A DNA stretch of 18,717 nucleotides from an uncultured Clostridia bacterium. GTDB lineage: Bacteria; Bacillota; Clostridia; Christensenellales; Aristaeellaceae. Location: positions 1 to 18,717 of the forward strand of contig CAKUFB010000022.1 in NCBI GenBank assembly GCA_934647145.1, given 5' to 3'. Each line of letters starts with the position of its first letter. Position 1 is the first letter of the stretch. The notes beneath the pieces are model-generated. The model was not told the DNA's origin. It saw only the letters and a program-made list of their open reading frames with translations, and did no database searches. The translations under genes were made by a program, and so were the position numbers. Below, piece after piece: positions 6,878 to 14,001 of the stretch.

Positions 6878-8983
6878 ATGCGATCAAAGAGGATGACCTA
6901 TCGTAACAGACTGTACCTGCTGTTTGTGCTGGCCATGCTGATTCCGCTGTCCGTACTGTGCATGGTTTTCTACAACATCAGCGTGAAGAGCGTGCGGGAA
7001 AACGCGCGGCATGTGTACGCGAACATGCTGGAGCAGACGGTCGCGCGGATCGACAGCGAGTTTGAGCAGATCCGCCGCATGTCGGAGGCCTATGCCGGCT
7101 CGAAATGGGTCAGCCAGATTGCGCACATGCAGGGAAAAGAGATCGACTACGACCGGCTCAACGTCTACATGCTCTATCAGTACGGCGACCTGATCGGGCG
7201 CATGGAGGCCTCGAACCGCTATTCCAACCGCAGCGCCATCGTCTTTGTGCAGAAAGAGGCGTGCATGCTGAATAACGGCCTGTGGAATACCGACGCCCTG
7301 TTCCGCTCCGAGATGCGCATCGGCGGCATGGAGCCGAAGGAAGCGCTCGCGTTTGTCGGCCGGAACCAGGAGACGACCTACGTGTACGCGGATCAGGAGA
7401 GCGACCACGACCTGTATGTCATCCGCAGGATTCCCCTGATGGAAAAGGCGTGCAACGTGCAGCTGGTCATGAAGATCGGGTATTCCTCAATCGAACGCAT
7501 ACTCAGCGACGCGTCGGGCATGATCGTGCGATGCGCGCCGCCCGGGGGAAGGGTCATACAATCCGGGAACGCCGGGGCCTTGCGGGAGGACGAGCCGGGC
7601 CGCTACCTGGTGCTGACGGCTACCTCGGCGCTCAACGGCTGGGCGTACAGCGGTTATGTGGACAAGGCGGAGCTGTCGAAGGATCTGGCGGGCCTGCGCA
7701 GACTCCTGCTGATTGTCGTGAGCACGGTCATCCTGCTCAGCGTGGCGGCGGGGGTTTTGCTGATGTCTACCGCCTATAAGCCCGTCAAGGCGCTCAGCGA
7801 GCAGACGGGCGACCGTCGTCTGGGCGGCGCGGACGCGCTGGAAAGGCTCAGGGCAAACTTCGACAGCATGTCGCAGAACAACCGGAGCCTTCTTCACAAG
7901 GTGGACGCCTATGGCCCGCTGGCGCAGGAGGCGCTGTTTACCAATGTGATCTGCCGGACGATTTCCGGCGAGAAAATGCGGCGCGTGGCCGGCGAGATGG
8001 GCATCTCGCTCGACCGGAAGCGCTGGGCGGCGGCCGTGTTCCAGTTCGACGGCGAGCTGACCGGCTCCATCGAGAGGCGGCTGGCCGATCTGAACAACTA
8101 CGTGCTGCATATCGAGCTGGGGCGCATCGCGGCCATCGCCGGAAGAGAGGACGACTGTCTGCCGATGATCGAGGAGTGGAAGAAGCTGGCTTTCAGCGCG
8201 GGGGTCACCTGCGGCATATCCTGCGTCCACGAGCGGCTGGAGGAGGTTTCCTCCGCGTATATTGAGGCGACCATCGCGCTGCAGCTTTCGTCGGTGGAAA
8301 AGCCCGCGCTGTACAGCGAGGCGGCCTCGAACCGGCTGATCGCCCACGACTATCCGCAGCAGGCGGAAAACGCGCTCGCGAGCGCCATCCAGCAGGGCGA
8401 TTATGAAAAGGCATACGCCGTGCTGAGCGGGGTGATCGACAGAAACAGGGAGCAGAACCTGCTCTCTCAGCGCAGCCTGATGTACGACGTGCTGGCGACC
8501 ATCCTGAGGGTCTGCGGCCAGGATCACCTGGCGCTGGAAAACCTGAAGCTGCGGCAGCTGTCGATGCACGACTTTTCCAAGCTGAAGTTCACCGTATTTG
8601 AGGCGCTGCGCGAGGCCTGCAGGAAAGAAAAGGACGCGCGCCCAGAGGACGACGGGCGAAGGCAGCAGGCGGAGGCCATGCTCCGGTTTATCCGGGAGAA
8701 CTACAGCGACGAGAACATGTCGCTGAGCCTGTTCGCGGAGCATTTCGGCTTCTCGCTGCAGTACGCCTCGAAGATCTGCAAGGACGTCTGCGGCGAGAAC
8801 TTCGTGGACACGCTGATGCGCGTGCGCATCGATGCGGCGAAGTCCCTGATCGAGAAGGAGAGCCTCACGCTGGAGGAGGTGGGAAGGCGCGTTGGCTATG
8901 CGTCGGTCACGACCTTCCAGCGGGCGTTCAAGAAGGCGGAGGGCATTACGCCCAGGGAATATAAGGCACGGGTCAGGGAATGA
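6878..8983 (+). CDS. YesS-like membrane-anchored AraC-family regulator
   Basis: A 701-residue one-component sensor-regulator. A first transmembrane helix (about 12-34), an extracellular sensor region (about 35-273) and a second transmembrane helix (about 275-297) are followed by a cytoplasmic linker with a helical middle domain (about 310-590) and a C-terminal AraC double HTH (about 600-701). HTH1 is SLFAEHFGFSLQYASKIC and HTH2 lies around LEEVGRRVGYASVTTFQRAF, ending GITPREYK. This architecture matches Bacillus YesS/YtdP-type activators that sit next to LplABC/YtcPQ-type sugar transporters; here the transporter operon begins 435 bp downstream. No receiver domain or histidine kinase is present. 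The ATG at 6878 is preceded by the purine-rich GAAGAAGGGGA and a perfect promoter; an in-frame ATG five codons later is possible. It probably activates the 9328-9356 promoter in response to an external sugar or a sugar-loaded binding protein (inference). Confidence 0.9.
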   Translation: MRSKRMTYRNRLYLLFVLAMLIPLSVLCMVFYNISVKSVRENARHVYANMLEQTVARIDSEFEQIRRMSEAYAGSKWVSQIAHMQGKEIDYDRLNVYMLYQYGDLIGRMEASNRYSNRSAIVFVQKEACMLNNGLWNTDALFRSEMRIGGMEPKEALAFVGRNQETTYVYADQESDHDLYVIRRIPLMEKACNVQLVMKIGYSSIERILSDASGMIVRCAPPGGRVIQSGNAGALREDEPGRYLVLTATSALNGWAYSGYVDKAELSKDLAGLRRLLLIVVSTVILLSVAAGVLLMSTAYKPVKALSEQTGDRRLGGADALERLRANFDSMSQNNRSLLHKVDAYGPLAQEALFTNVICRTISGEKMRRVAGEMGISLDRKRWAAAVFQFDGELTGSIERRLADLNNYVLHIELGRIAAIAGREDDCLPMIEEWKKLAFSAGVTCGISCVHERLEEVSSAYIEATIALQLSSVEKPALYSEAASNRLIAHDYPQQAENALASAIQQGDYEKAYAVLSGVIDRNREQNLLSQRSLMYDVLATILRVCGQDHLALENLKLRQLSMHDFSKLKFTVFEALREACRKEKDARPEDDGRRQQAEAMLRFIRENYSDENMSLSLFAEHFGFSLQYASKICKDVCGENFVDTLMRVRIDAAKSLIEKESLTLEEVGRRVGYASVTTFQRAFKKAEGITPREYKARVRE

Positions 8984-9076
8984 GCCGCCGGTCGTTTCGC
9001 CGCCTTCACCAGTTTTTGCTGAGAACTGTGAGATTTCCAGGCGTTAAAAACGTCTCGTGCCCACGCTGTGCATTTA

Positions 9077-9128
9077 CCCCGGAAAGTTCGAGAGGGCTGC
9101 GGCCCTCTCGAGCTCTCCGGGGATTTTT
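9077..9128 (+). terminator. Long-stem intrinsic terminator after the membrane regulator
   Basis: Outer arms CCCCGGA (9077-9083) and TCCGGGG (9116-9122) enclose an inner inverted repeat, CGAGAGGGC with GCCCTCTCG, and T5 follows at 9124-9128. It lies about 95 bp past the regulator stop. Confidence 0.88.
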
Positions 9129-9139
9129 GACAGCCTGAA

Positions 9140-9166
9140 GAAGAGCCGGAAGGCCCTTCTTTTTTT
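9140..9166 (+). terminator. Second, tandem intrinsic terminator
   Basis: GAAGAGCC (9140-9147), GGAA tetraloop, GGCCCTTC (9152-9159), then T7 (9160-9166). The stem has one A-C mismatch. Together with the preceding hairpin it insulates the ABC operon from the regulator gene. Confidence 0.75.
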
Positions 9167-9327
9167 GCCGTTCGAGGTGTGTCTGAAAAAGTTCCCGAGA
9201 CGCCCGCTCGCGGCTTTCGCGCCATTGCTGCGCCGGAAAACCCACTCGAATGATCGTCTCTTGCTTTTTTTAGGGACTGATTCAGGCAAAACAGTAAAAA
9301 ACGCGGTGAAATCGTAAAAAGCGACGC
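9167..9327. other. Intergenic stretch with no gene seen
   Basis: The regulator-to-binding-protein gap (8984-9421) holds the two terminators and, at its end, the operon promoter. Between them I find no gene, RNA or repeat I can support. The small open frames on both strands here lack ribosome sites and recognisable motifs. A T-run at 9266-9272 has no obvious stem. Activator sites for the YesS-like protein would be expected just upstream of 9328 but no clear repeat is visible. Confidence 0.5.
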
Positions 9328-9356
9328 TTGTTTTTTGCAAACGGAATCCATATAAT
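9328..9356 (+). promoter_or_regulatory. Promoter of the ABC transporter / amino-sugar operon
   Basis: TTGTTT (9328-9333), 17-bp spacer, perfect TATAAT (9351-9356); start near 9363, leader about 60 nt. The imperfect -35 fits a need for an activator such as the adjacent YesS-like protein (inference). Confidence 0.75.
9335..9349 (+). promoter_or_regulatory. Candidate cre (CcpA) site within the operon promoter
   Basis: TTGCAAACGGAATCC matches the relaxed Gram-positive cre consensus WTGNAANCGNWNNCW at all but the last position. It lies between -35 and -10, where CcpA binding would block the promoter. A single near-match in a short region can occur by chance. Confidence 0.35.
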
Positions 9357-9421
9357 GGACTTGCATGCGAGGAGCCGGATCTGGAGCCAAACAGAAAGAG
9401 AACATTTCAGGAGGAATCATG

Positions 9422-10951
9422 ATGAAAAGAATCGTCGCGTTACTGCTGGCCGCGCTGCTGGTCTTCACAGGCGCCGCCATGGCCGAGGGCAAAACCGTTT
9501 CCGAGGAACCCGTGACCCTGAAGTATGCCGTCAGCGAAGTGCCGGTATCCGGCTGTTCCTATGCAGACCCGCTGCCTGTGTGGAAGGTACTGGAGGAAGT
9601 GACCGGCGTGACCATCGACTGGGACGTTATTCCAACCGAGTATCAGACGGTCATGTCCACCCGCATTGCGAGCAATTCCAACCTGCCGGACGTCATGATG
9701 GATCCGGGCGTTTCCGTTTCGACGCTGATGAACGGCAGCGTTTTCGCCCGGCTGAACGACCTGATCGACGCGTACGGCCCCAACATCAGCCGCATTCTGG
9801 GCGAGAATCCCGCGCTGGTGGCCGAGATGTATACGCCCGACGGCAGCCTGTGCGCGCTGCCCACCCGCGTGTTCACCATGCAGAACTACAGCACCAACCC
9901 CATGTGCTTCATGGTGCGCCGGGACTGGATGAAGAAGGTGGGCATTACCGACGAACCCACGACCATCGAGGAGTGGCACGCCCTGCTGCAGGCCTTCCGC
10001 GAAAAAGATCCCAACGGCAACGGCGAAAAGGACGAGACGCCCTTTTGCACGAACCTGGGCATGATCCGCGCCTTTTCCGAGGCGTGGGGTCTTGATCCGC
10101 TGACCGACTTTGACGTGAAGGACGGCCAGGTACGCTATCAGTGGACGACCGAGGAAGCCCGCGACTTCATCGCCACGATGGCGCAGTGGTACGCCGAGGG
10201 TCTGATCGCCCCCGACTACCTGACGGACCGCAACATCGACGCCCGTCATCTGGAGAACCAGACCGGCGCGTCCTTCATGTGGGCGGCCTCCAACTGCTCC
10301 TGGCAGAACACGAACAACACCACTCCCGGCACCGACTGGAACCTGGTGCCGCCGCCCCGGAACGTCTACACCGGCGAAGAGGGCTTCCTGCCCGTGGCCG
10401 CGAAGAACCTGTACGAGAGCAAGACCCTGATCACCACCGTCAACGACAACGCCGAGCTGGCTGTGAAGTACATCAACTACCTGTGGTCTGACGAGGGCAC
10501 CATGTACACCTGCATGGGCGTTGAGGGCGACAGCTATGTGTACAACGAGAACGGCGAGCCGGTATTCACCGAGAAGATCCAGGACGGCGGCAACTGGTAC
10601 GCCAACACCAAGGCCTACGGCCTGAACGCCTCGCCCATCTGCCGCGTGAACAACTATGCCTTCTGCAAGGCGCAGATCGCCGCCTACAGCGACGAAATCA
10701 ACGCCAAGGCCGCAAGCGTGCTGCCCTACATCCGCGTGAGCATGCCTTCCTACCTGGCCTCCGAGGAGGAGGACATGGTGATATCCATCGTCTATACCGA
10801 CATCAAAACCTACGCCGACGAGATGATCAACAAGTTCATTACCGGCGGCGAGCCGATGGACAGGTTCGACAGCTTTGTCGGGAAGATCGAGAGCATGGGC
10901 CTTGCGGAGGTTGTCGCCGTGAAGCAGGCGCAGTACGACCGCAACAACTGA
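9422..10951 (+). CDS. ABC transporter extracellular solute-binding protein (LipO/LplA-like)
   Basis: A 509-residue family-1-type sugar-binding protein of the large class paired with LplB/LplC-type permeases. An N-terminal signal peptide (MKRIVALLLAALL...) is followed by FTGAAMA, then EG. There is no lipobox Cys, so a type-I signal peptidase site after residue 21 is predicted, unlike the lipoprotein anchoring usual for Gram-positive binding proteins. The body shows the Ca-site-like DPNGNGEKDETP typical of this class, several Trp/Tyr-rich stretches suited to sugar stacking, and the normal full length. Two ATGs are adjacent (9419, 9422); AGGAGG at 9409-9414 is better spaced (7 nt) to the second. 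It is the first gene of the operon, separated from the permeases by a palindromic element and a UUCG hairpin that may lower permease expression relative to the binding protein. Ligand unknown. Confidence 0.9.
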   Translation: MKRIVALLLAALLVFTGAAMAEGKTVSEEPVTLKYAVSEVPVSGCSYADPLPVWKVLEEVTGVTIDWDVIPTEYQTVMSTRIASNSNLPDVMMDPGVSVSTLMNGSVFARLNDLIDAYGPNISRILGENPALVAEMYTPDGSLCALPTRVFTMQNYSTNPMCFMVRRDWMKKVGITDEPTTIEEWHALLQAFREKDPNGNGEKDETPFCTNLGMIRAFSEAWGLDPLTDFDVKDGQVRYQWTTEEARDFIATMAQWYAEGLIAPDYLTDRNIDARHLENQTGASFMWAASNCSWQNTNNTTPGTDWNLVPPPRNVYTGEEGFLPVAAKNLYESKTLITTVNDNAELAVKYINYLWSDEGTMYTCMGVEGDSYVYNENGEPVFTEKIQDGGNWYANTKAYGLNASPICRVNNYAFCKAQIAAYSDEINAKAASVLPYIRVSMPSYLASEEEDMVISIVYTDIKTYADEMINKFITGGEPMDRFDSFVGKIESMGLAEVVAVKQAQYDRNN

Positions 10952-10959
10952 CGGAAAAA

Positions 10960-11127
10960 CTAGGGCGCCACCGCACAATTCAGCGGCGCGTCGGGCGATG
11001 CCATTTTCGCCATCTGCGGCATGCAGATTTCTCGATTTACCTCCAGTAAACCTTCGAAATTTGCATTTGCATCTGACGAAAAATCCATTCGCCGGTCGAC
11101 CACCTCATTTGTGCGGTGCTGCCCTAG
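10960..11127. repeat. 168-bp palindromic MITE-like element inside the ABC operon
   Basis: The ends are 19-bp near-perfect inverted repeats: CTAGGGCGCCACCGCACAA (10960-10978) and, in reverse complement, 11109-11127, differing at two bases of which one can still pair as G-U. The homology continues inward as an imperfect palindrome, so the whole element could fold into one long hairpin. Internal small stems include ATCTGC/GCAGAT. Both ends can be read as TA flanking GGGC...GCCC, as expected if it had inserted at a TA dinucleotide (IS630/Tc1-mariner-like MITE; inference). It encodes nothing convincing. Confidence 0.7.
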
Positions 11128-11133
11128 AAGACC

Positions 11134-11157
11134 GGAAGGCGGCTTCGGCCGCCTTCC
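11134..11157 (+). other. Perfect 10-bp hairpin with UUCG tetraloop
   Basis: GGAAGGCGGC (11134-11143), TTCG, GCCGCCTTCC (11148-11157): a fully paired stem closed by the very stable cUUCGg loop. No T-run follows (CTTGAAG). It ends 32 bp before the first permease ATG, so it is more likely an mRNA-stability or processing element, or a leaky attenuator, than a terminator. It could set a high binding-protein to permease ratio. Confidence 0.65.
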
Positions 11158-11189
11158 CTTGAAGCTGTGAGCTTGCGAAGGAGCGAAAG

Positions 11190-12119
11190 ATGGGATCAAC
11201 AAGGACGGTTTCCAGGAAAAGCTTCAGGGATGTGCTGCGCCGGGACAAATATCTCGTGCTGATGATCATCCCTGCGTTCATGCTGTTTGCGGTGTTCAGC
11301 TACCTGCCGATGTTCGGCATCGTGATGTCCTTCCAGGACTTTGTGCCCGGGCGAGGCTTTCTGGGCAGCAGGTGGGTGGGCCTGAAGTGGTTTAAGTACT
11401 TTGTCAGCAGCGTGTATTTCGGCAGACTGCTGCGCAATACGGTGCTGCTGAGCGTGTACTCCCTGCTCTTTGGCATGCCGATGACCATACTCTTCGCGCT
11501 GCTGCTTAACGAGCTGCGCTCCAGGACGTTCAAGCGGATCGTTCAGACCGTGACCTACCTGCCCTATTTCATCTCGACGGTCATCATGGTCAGCATACTG
11601 CGGATGCTGCTGTCCTATCCCCGGGGCGTGGTCAACTCCGCGCTGTCCGCCCTTGGCCTGACGGAGATCAACTTTTTCCAGGAGGCGGGCTGGTTCCGGA
11701 CGCTGTATATCGGCTCGGGTATCTGGCAGGGACTGGGCTGGAACAGCATACTGTACCTGGCGGCGCTCACGTCGATCAACCCCGACCTGTACGAAGCTGC
11801 CTATATGGACGGCGCGAACCGCCTGCAGCAGATGTGGCATATCTCTCTGCCCGGCATGATGAACACCATCGTCACGATGCTCATCCTGAGCCTGGGCGGT
11901 ATTTTTTCCGTGGGCTACGAGAAGGTCTACCTGATGTACAACCCCGTGACGATGGATCAGGCGGATGTGATCTCGACCTACGTCTACCGGACGGGCCTGG
12001 AAAGCATGCGGTACAGCTACGCCAGCGCCATCGGCCTGTTTAACTCGGTGATCAACTTCGCGGTGCTGCTGCTGGCAAACACCCTCAGCAGGAAAATCAC
12101 GGAGATCGGCCTGTGGTGA
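11190..12119 (+). CDS. CUT1-type sugar ABC transporter permease, LplB-like
   Basis: A 309-residue inner-membrane permease with about six transmembrane helices (first around YLVLMIIPAFMLFAVFSY). It carries the cytoplasmic EAA loop EAAYMDGANRLQQMWHISLP, the docking site for the ATPase. The N-terminal Arg/Lys-rich tail and the length match LplB/YtcQ-associated permeases. The ATG at 11190 is preceded by GAAGGAG. It forms a heterodimer with the next gene product and works with the upstream binding protein. No ATP-binding subunit is encoded in the window, so a shared MsmX/UgpC-type ATPase elsewhere is likely (inference). Confidence 0.93.
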   Translation: MGSTRTVSRKSFRDVLRRDKYLVLMIIPAFMLFAVFSYLPMFGIVMSFQDFVPGRGFLGSRWVGLKWFKYFVSSVYFGRLLRNTVLLSVYSLLFGMPMTILFALLLNELRSRTFKRIVQTVTYLPYFISTVIMVSILRMLLSYPRGVVNSALSALGLTEINFFQEAGWFRTLYIGSGIWQGLGWNSILYLAALTSINPDLYEAAYMDGANRLQQMWHISLPGMMNTIVTMLILSLGGIFSVGYEKVYLMYNPVTMDQADVISTYVYRTGLESMRYSYASAIGLFNSVINFAVLLLANTLSRKITEIGLW

Positions 12120-12130
12120 TGAGGTGGAGT

Positions 12131-13006
12131 ATGAAGAGAAAGAGCATTCATCTGTTTGACGTGGTCAATACGCTGATCATGGTTCTTCTGATGGTCATAA
12201 CCGTCTATCCGGTCATATACGTGTTCAGCATGTCGATCAGCGATCCGGCGGCGGTTCTGGCGGAAAAGGTCAGGCTCCTGCCGATCGGCTTTTCCCTGGA
12301 GGCCTACAGGCTGGTGTTCAGCAACGTCAGTATCCTGCGCTACTACGCCAACACGGTTCTTTACGCGGCGGCAGGCACCCTGGGCATGCTCCTGGTCACC
12401 ATGCTGACCGCCTATGCGCTGAGCCGTCCGTCCTTTTTCCTGAAAAAGAGGTTTACGGTGTTCATCTCCGTCACGATGTTTTTCAGCGGCGGTCTGGTAC
12501 CCGCCTTCATGGTGAACAACGCGCTGGGCCTTTACGGCACGCGCTGGATCATGATCCTGCCCGGCATGGCCAGCGCATGGAATATCATCATCGCGCGGGT
12601 TTATATCAAGGACACCATCGGCGAAGCGCTGGTCGAGGCGGCGCAGATCGACGGCTACAACGATGTGCGCATACTGTTCGCCATCATCATCCCGCTGGCC
12701 AAGCCGATACTGGCCTATCTGGCGCTGGGCAGCATTGTGGGGCACTGGAACAGCTATTTCAACGCGCTGATTTACCTGCCCGACCAGCGCATGCACCCCA
12801 TTCAGCTGTTCCTGATGCGGCTGCTGATACAGAATTCCGACGAGGCGAGCAAGGCGGCCGGCGCGGATTACGGCGACATGTACCGCTATACGACGCTGCT
12901 GAAGTACGCCGCCATCATGATCACGATGGCTCCGATCATGTGCGTGTATCCCTTCCTGCAGAAGTACTTCGTCAAGGGCATCATGATCGGCTCCATCAAG
13001 GGATAA
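12131..13006 (+). CDS. CUT1-type sugar ABC transporter permease, LplC/YtcP-like
   Basis: A 291-residue permease with about six membrane helices. The EAA loop is EAAQIDGYNDVRILFAIIIP, and the C-terminus GIMIGSIKG is typical of YtcP/LplC proteins, which end in a G(x)xKG tail. The chosen ATG at 12131 lies 11 nt after the previous stop and follows AGGTGGAG. An in-frame ATG at 12119 overlaps that stop (TGATG), but its ribosome site is too distant. It pairs with the LplB-like subunit to import the sugar delivered by the binding protein. Confidence 0.93.
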   Translation: MKRKSIHLFDVVNTLIMVLLMVITVYPVIYVFSMSISDPAAVLAEKVRLLPIGFSLEAYRLVFSNVSILRYYANTVLYAAAGTLGMLLVTMLTAYALSRPSFFLKKRFTVFISVTMFFSGGLVPAFMVNNALGLYGTRWIMILPGMASAWNIIIARVYIKDTIGEALVEAAQIDGYNDVRILFAIIIPLAKPILAYLALGSIVGHWNSYFNALIYLPDQRMHPIQLFLMRLLIQNSDEASKAAGADYGDMYRYTTLLKYAAIMITMAPIMCVYPFLQKYFVKGIMIGSIKG

Positions 13007-13041
13007 AGGGCGCGCGGGCCGCGTCCGGGAGGCAAAAAACT

Positions 13042-13983
13042 GTGAAGCAATGCGTGATGGGAATAGACGGCGGGGGAACGCATACCCGCCTTGAGCTCCT
13101 TGAGGTGAGCGGCAGGCTGCTGAGCCGGGTGGAAACCGGCCCGACCGACGTGGACGGCGTGGACTGGGAGACCGCGCGGGCGCGCCTGTGCGGGGCGATC
13201 GGCGAAGCGCTGAGCCAGGCGGGGGAGCCGGTGCGGGTGAAGGCGCTGTACGCCGGTATCAGCGGCTGCGCCTCCGAGCGCTTCGGCGCGCGGTACCGCC
13301 AGGCGCTTCAGGAGGCTTTTGCACAAATCGAGCGGATAGAGGTGGGCTCCGATCTGATCAATCCGCTGTACAGCGTCACGAGCGGAGGCGAGGCCATCGT
13401 GGCGGTCTGCGGAACGGGCGCGGCGGCCTGCGCCTGGCAGGGCGGCGGGCGGTACCGGGTGGACGGCCACGGCTATCTGCTGGGCGACGAAGGCGGCGGG
13501 TTTTCCATCGGCCGAAGCGTGCTGGCCAGCTGCCTGAGGGACGAGGACGGCAGAGGGCCTGCCACCGCGATGACCGGCATATGCCGCGGCGAGCTGGGCA
13601 TGACGGTGACGGAGGCGGCGGACGCGCTGACCCGGGCGGGCAAGGCGAAAATCGCGTCCTTTGCGCAGGTGGCGTTCCGCTGCGCGCTTCTGGGCGACGC
13701 GACGGCCTGCGGGATCATCGCGCGCGCCGCGGATCACCTGGCCGAGGACGTGCTCGTGCTGGCGCGACGGTTTGACTCGGCGCGGATTCCGGTCATACTG
13801 TGCGGCGGGCTCTGGGATCTGGCGGAGGGCATGCTGCGCAGAGAGGTTCAGGCCAGACTGGGCGAGCGGGTCTGCCTGATCGCGCCGCGGCTGTCCCCTG
13901 TGCGCGGAGCCGCGGTCAGAGCCATGAGCCTGATCGATTCGCAGGCTGCCGACGCCTTCAGGGAAGCGCTTCGGGAGCAGTGA
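13042..13983 (+). CDS. BadF/BadG-type amino-sugar kinase (MurK/NAGK-like)
   Basis: A 313-residue ASKHA-fold kinase of the BadF/BadG/BcrA/BcrD family, which includes N-acetylglucosamine kinase and clostridial MurK (MurNAc/GlcNAc kinase). Visible motifs: phosphate-1 GIDGGGTHT (7-15), the probable catalytic Asp104 in VGSDLINPLY, phosphate-2 CGTGAAA (123-129), GDEGGGFSIG (148-157) typical of sugar kinases in this family, and the adenosine motif VILCGGLWD (251-259). I chose the GTG start at 13042 because GGGAGG (13027-13032) is 9 nt upstream and it keeps the first beta strand; the ATG at 13057 would delete it. Upstream open frame (to 12577) overlaps the permease and is not coding. Next to murQ, phosphorylation of MurNAc and/or GlcNAc at O6 is the best guess; other sugars are possible. 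Confidence 0.85.
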   Translation: MKQCVMGIDGGGTHTRLELLEVSGRLLSRVETGPTDVDGVDWETARARLCGAIGEALSQAGEPVRVKALYAGISGCASERFGARYRQALQEAFAQIERIEVGSDLINPLYSVTSGGEAIVAVCGTGAAACAWQGGGRYRVDGHGYLLGDEGGGFSIGRSVLASCLRDEDGRGPATAMTGICRGELGMTVTEAADALTRAGKAKIASFAQVAFRCALLGDATACGIIARAADHLAEDVLVLARRFDSARIPVILCGGLWDLAEGMLRREVQARLGERVCLIAPRLSPVRGAAVRAMSLIDSQAADAFREALREQ

Positions 13984-14001
13984 GACGGAGAGGAGATTGA
14001 G

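Noticed and set aside
8984..9421. Riboswitch or small RNA in the 438-bp gap
   Set aside because: The strong structure is accounted for by two intrinsic terminators (9077-9166). I could not match any known riboswitch core, and the leader after the predicted start site is only about 60 nt.
10960..11202. Possible 80-residue protein on the minus strand in the binding-protein/permease gap
   Set aside because: It coincides with the palindromic element, and any open frame is a by-product of the inverted repeats; no ribosome site or known motif.
12577..13041. In-frame upstream extension of the kinase
   Set aside because: It overlaps the LplC-like permease in another frame and reads as low-complexity Arg/His/Ala sequence. 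The GTG at 13042 has a good ribosome site and the family's N-terminal motif follows at once.
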